Below, in pieces: positions 61,394-64,000 of a stretch of DNA of 64,000 nt. Location: positions 1 to 64,000 of the forward strand of contig NZ_MVID01000022.1 in the NCBI RefSeq assembly GCF_002086815.1. Reading direction: 5' to 3'. The notes under the pieces were generated by a model. That model was not told the DNA's origin. It saw only the letters and a program-made list of their open reading frames with translations, and searched no databases. Both the position numbers and the translations under genes were made by a program. Position 1 is the stretch's first letter, and every line of letters starts with the position of its first letter. Source of the DNA: Mycolicibacterium parafortuitum. Lineage in GTDB: Bacteria > Actinomycetota > Actinomycetes > Mycobacteriales > Mycobacteriaceae.

Positions 61394-62259
61394 GAGGTGC
61401 GCTCGTCGACGAAGATGTCCAGGATCGGTTCGTCGCCGCCGCCGTAGCCGGACAGATCGGTGACCCCGGATTCGGCGAGAATCTCCGAGTCGATGAAGCA
61501 TCGCCCGTTCACCTCACCCGGGGGGCGGCTCAGGATCTGTACCGCGGCATCGGCCATGATCTCGGGGCTGCGGGACGCCTTCACCAGATCGTCCCCGGCG
61601 GCGAGGTTGGTCACCGCCGACGTCGCGATGTAGGTCTCGGGCCACAGACAGCTGAAGCCGATTGCGGTGGTGCCCTTTTCCCGGCCGTACTCCTGCGCCC
61701 AGCCCAGCGACAGCAGGCTCATCCCGTACTTGGACAGCGTGTAGGACGGGTGCGCGCCCAGCCAGTGCGGGTTCATGTTGAGTGGGGGTGCCAGCGTCAG
61801 CACGTGCGCCCCGGGGGACTTGCGCAGGTACGGCAGCGCGGCCTTCGTCAGCAGGAACGTGCCGCGGACATTGATGTCCATCATCAGATCGAACTTCTTC
61901 GCCGACAGCTGCTCGGTCGGTTCCGTCGCGATCGCGCTGGCGTTGTTGACCACGACGTCGACGCCGCCGAAGTGCTCGACGGCGGTGTCGATCGCGCGTG
62001 CGACGTCTTCTTCCTTGCGGACGTCTCCGACGACCGCGACGCCCTTGCCGCCGGCTGCCTCGACCTCGGCCACGGCGGTGTACACGGTGCCGGGGAGTTT
62101 CGGATGTGGTTCGGCGGTCTTGGCCAGCAGTACGACGTTGGCGCCGTGCCGGGCCGCGCCGAGCGCGATGGCGAGGCCGATTCCGCGGCTGCCGCCCGAG
62201 ACCACGACGGTGCGGTCGGCGAACGATGGCTGGCTGGACGTACGCGACTCCGACGCCAC
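61390..62259 (-). CDS. Short-chain dehydrogenase (HSDL2-like)
   Basis: A 289-residue SDR with SGGSRGIGLAIA (nucleotide binding), VNNASAI, and YTLSKYGMS (catalytic Tyr/Lys). The longer C-terminal part (GRCFIDSEILAESG) is typical of HSDL2/peroxisomal-type SDRs linked to fatty-acyl metabolism. Start ATG 62259. First gene of the SDR-fadD-hypothetical operon, divergent from the acyl-CoA mutase. Confidence 0.9.
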   Translation of the reverse strand: MASESRTSSQPSFADRTVVVSGGSRGIGLAIALGAARHGANVVLLAKTAEPHPKLPGTVYTAVAEVEAAGGKGVAVVGDVRKEEDVARAIDTAVEHFGGVDVVVNNASAIATEPTEQLSAKKFDLMMDINVRGTFLLTKAALPYLRKSPGAHVLTLAPPLNMNPHWLGAHPSYTLSKYGMSLLSLGWAQEYGREKGTTAIGFSCLWPETYIATSAVTNLAAGDDLVKASRSPEIMADAAVQILSRPPGEVNGRCFIDSEILAESGVTDLSGYGGGDEPILDIFVDERTS

Positions 62260-62283
62260 GGTGGCCCCCTTCTGGTAGGTAGT

Positions 62284-62406
62284 GCCGTTCTCATTTTAGG
62301 CGAATCCCATAATCGCTGTGTACCGGGCCTTCGGCCCTTTGGATCGGGATGTCGCACCTACTGCTGCGTGCAGCTTTCCCTCAGACGGTATTGGCATTCT
62401 CATTTT
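62284..62406 (+). repeat. Direct repeat pair in the SDR/mutase intergenic region
   Basis: Copies at 62284-62297 (GCCGTTCTCATTTT) and 62393-62406 (GGCATTCTCATTTT) share 12 of 14 bases and are 109 bp apart, one just upstream of each divergent gene. They look like binding sites of one regulator; no regulator gene is next to them. The 168-bp gap has no other obvious content. Confidence 0.6.
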
Positions 62407-62413
62407 TTGCAAG

Positions 62414-62419
62414 TACGTT
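62414..62419 (+). promoter_or_regulatory. -10 element of the mutase promoter
   Basis: TACGTT ends 8 nt before ATG 62428, immediately after the second TTCTCATTTT repeat; a leaderless or near-leaderless transcript is likely. Confidence 0.45.
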
Positions 62420-62427
62420 ATCCAACG

Positions 62428-64000
62428 ATGAGCGAGCAAGTCGTCCCTCGGGTAGAGACCCCGTCCGGCCTCCCGCTGGAACCGGTGTACGGGCCGGATG
62501 ACCGCGCGGTCGATCCGCCCGCGCCCGGCGAGTATCCGTTCACGCGGGGCAACTTCGCGTCCGGCTACCGCGGTAAGACCTGGACATTCCGGCAGTATTC
62601 CGGTTTCGGCACTGCCGAGGAGTCCAACAGCCGGTACCGCTATCTGCTGGACCAGGGCGGCACCGGCTTGTCGGTGGCACTCGACCTTCCCACCCAGTGC
62701 GGATACGACTCCGACGACGAGGAGTACGGCGAGGAGGTCGGGCGCGTCGGCGTCGCGGTGGACACGCTGGCCGACGCCGAGATCCTGTTCGACGGCATCC
62801 CGCTGGACAAGATCAGCACCAGCTTCACCATCAACGGCACCGCGGCGATCCTGCTGGCGTTCTATGTCGCGGCCGCCGAGAAGAAGGGTGTGCCGCGGGA
62901 GAAGCTGACCGGCACCATCCAGAACGACATCCTCAAGGAATACGCGTCACGCGGCACGTGGATCTGGCCGCCGGAACCGTCGCTGCGACTGATCGCCGAC
63001 ACCATCGAGTTCTGTGCGGCCGAGGTGCCGAGGTTCAACGCGATCTCGGTGGCGGGCGCGCACTTCCGCGATGCCGGTGCGAACGCGGTGCAGGAGATGG
63101 CGTTCACGCTGGCCGACGGCGTCACCTACTGCGATACCGTCGTGGAGCGCGGCCGGATGACGATCGACAAGTTCGCCCCGCAGATCTCGTTCTTCTTCTA
63201 CACCCACGGCGACTTCTTCGAGGAGATCGCGAAGTACCGGGCCGGCCGTCGGCGCTGGGCGACCATCGTGCGGGAGCGCTACGGCGCCACCACCGACAAG
63301 GCGTCGATGTTCCGCTTCGGCTGCGTGGCAGGTGGTGCGTCGCTGTACGCGCCGCAGGCGCAGAACAACCTGGTGCGCGTGGCGTACGAGGCGCTGGCCG
63401 CGGTGCTCGGCGGTGTGCAGTCGATGTTCACCGCGGCGTGGGACGAGCCGTTCGCACTTCCCAGTGAGGAATCGGCGACGCTGGCGTTGCGCACCCAACA
63501 GATCCTGGCCTACGAGACCGGCGTGACGAAGGTGGCCGACCCGTTGGGCGGCTCCTACTTCGTCGAGGCGCTCACCGACGCCACCGAGGAGAAGATCGTC
63601 GAGATCATGCACGATCTCGAGAACCACGGCGGCATGGTGCGCTGCATCGAGGACGGCTATCTGCAGGGCCTGATCGCCGACGAGGCGTTCAAGATCCATC
63701 AGGAGGTCGAGTCGGGAGCGCGGCCGGTGGTCGGCGTGAACAAGTTCGTCGTCGACGAACCGCCGCCGGATCTGGCCACCTATGAACTCGACGCCGAGGG
63801 GCGCGACAAGCAACTCAAGCGGCTGGCCAAGGTCAAGGCCGACCGGGACGACGTCGCGGTCAAGGAAAGCTTGGCCGCGCTGGCGCGCTCGGCCGAAGGT
63901 GACGACAACCTGATGCACAGGCTGATCGACTGCGCGAACGCGTATTGCACTGTGGGCGAGATGGTGTCGACGCTGAAGTCCGTATGGGGCGAGTTCCAGC
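62428..64000 (+). CDS. Acyl-CoA mutase, methylmalonyl-CoA mutase large-subunit family (partial, runs off window)
   Basis: An open frame of 524 codons from ATG 62428 to the window edge without a stop. It is the catalytic TIM-barrel chain of a B12-dependent acyl-CoA mutase: RQYSGFGTAEESN, GLSVALDLPTQCGYDSD, GTIQNDILKEYASRGTW, and DPLGGSYFVEALT are family motifs. Residues matching Tyr89 and Arg207 of Propionibacterium methylmalonyl-CoA mutase appear kept (Y47, R175), suggesting a carboxylated acyl-CoA such as methylmalonyl or ethylmalonyl rather than isobutyryl; this alignment is from memory. The B12 domain may follow or be a separate subunit outside the window. Confidence 0.9.
   Translation, partial: MSEQVVPRVETPSGLPLEPVYGPDDRAVDPPAPGEYPFTRGNFASGYRGKTWTFRQYSGFGTAEESNSRYRYLLDQGGTGLSVALDLPTQCGYDSDDEEYGEEVGRVGVAVDTLADAEILFDGIPLDKISTSFTINGTAAILLAFYVAAAEKKGVPREKLTGTIQNDILKEYASRGTWIWPPEPSLRLIADTIEFCAAEVPRFNAISVAGAHFRDAGANAVQEMAFTLADGVTYCDTVVERGRMTIDKFAPQISFFFYTHGDFFEEIAKYRAGRRRWATIVRERYGATTDKASMFRFGCVAGGASLYAPQAQNNLVRVAYEALAAVLGGVQSMFTAAWDEPFALPSEESATLALRTQQILAYETGVTKVADPLGGSYFVEALTDATEEKIVEIMHDLENHGGMVRCIEDGYLQGLIADEAFKIHQEVESGARPVVGVNKFVVDEPPPDLATYELDAEGRDKQLKRLAKVKADRDDVAVKESLAALARSAEGDDNLMHRLIDCANAYCTVGEMVSTLKSVWGEFQ

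Overview
The window comes from a GC-rich actinobacterium, almost certainly a fast-growing Mycobacterium (Mycolicibacterium-type). The gene order ogt-alkA ... membrane cyclase - nucS - epimerase - fadA4 - thioredoxin/TPR - glgB - glgE - glgP - dinG - pncB - clpS - DUF2017 - S58 hydrolase - mec - cysO - cysM - rhomboid - murI - cAMP phosphodiesterase - rphA - rdgB - DUF3817 - lprD - tRNA-Leu matches, as I remember it, the M. tuberculosis stretch Rv1316c to Rv1343c. Many starts have a TANNNT box 6-9 nt upstream of ATG/GTG, the usual mycobacterial leaderless arrangement. No species is claimed.

Layout. 1-2104: 3' end of 5S rRNA, a strong bidirectional hairpin, and the convergent alkylation-repair pair ogt and ada-alkA. 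2181-12853: a block absent from the M. tuberculosis order. It holds a TetR gene and a small hypothetical gene, a Rieske oxygenase-NTF2-CMD mini-operon behind tandem palindromic operators, glutaminase-STAS, LysR, and a fadE-fadE-caiB acyl-CoA operon. 12962-40237: conserved core. It covers cAMP synthesis, non-canonical mismatch repair, methylmalonyl-CoA epimerase, thiolase, the GlgE alpha-glucan enzymes, a LpqM-like lipoprotein peptidase, DinG, NAD salvage, and one tight operon from clpS to murI containing the Mec-CysO-CysM cysteine pathway. It then runs through cAMP phosphodiesterase, RNase PH, RdgB and small membrane proteins. 40400-40483: tRNA-Leu(UAG), which marks a synteny break.

Right of the tRNA (40.5-64 kb) the content is accessory and mostly catabolic or regulatory. 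It contains a truncated AraC remnant, a probable SigF-driven membrane protein, an alpha/beta hydrolase, a WhiB/TetR divergent pair, AraC/amidohydrolase, sulfatase-SRPBCC, and TetR beside an SDR-FadE(fused)-thiolase-DUF35-NTF2 operon that looks like acyl-CoA side-chain degradation. It continues with TetR/acyltransferase, MFS/DUF1445, a second membrane cyclase, and FadD-SDR divergent from an acyl-CoA mutase that runs off the right edge.

The most noteworthy signals are: a CysO sulfur carrier with five residues beyond its Gly-Gly terminus next to its JAMM protease Mec; a thiolase/cysteine-less DUF35 pair suggesting a retro-aldolase; the tRNA-Leu boundary with a decapitated AraC gene; several near-perfect palindromic operators; two SigF-like promoters (one in front of glgE); and rdgB apparently starting with CTG. 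No transposase, integrase, CRISPR array or prophage was seen.
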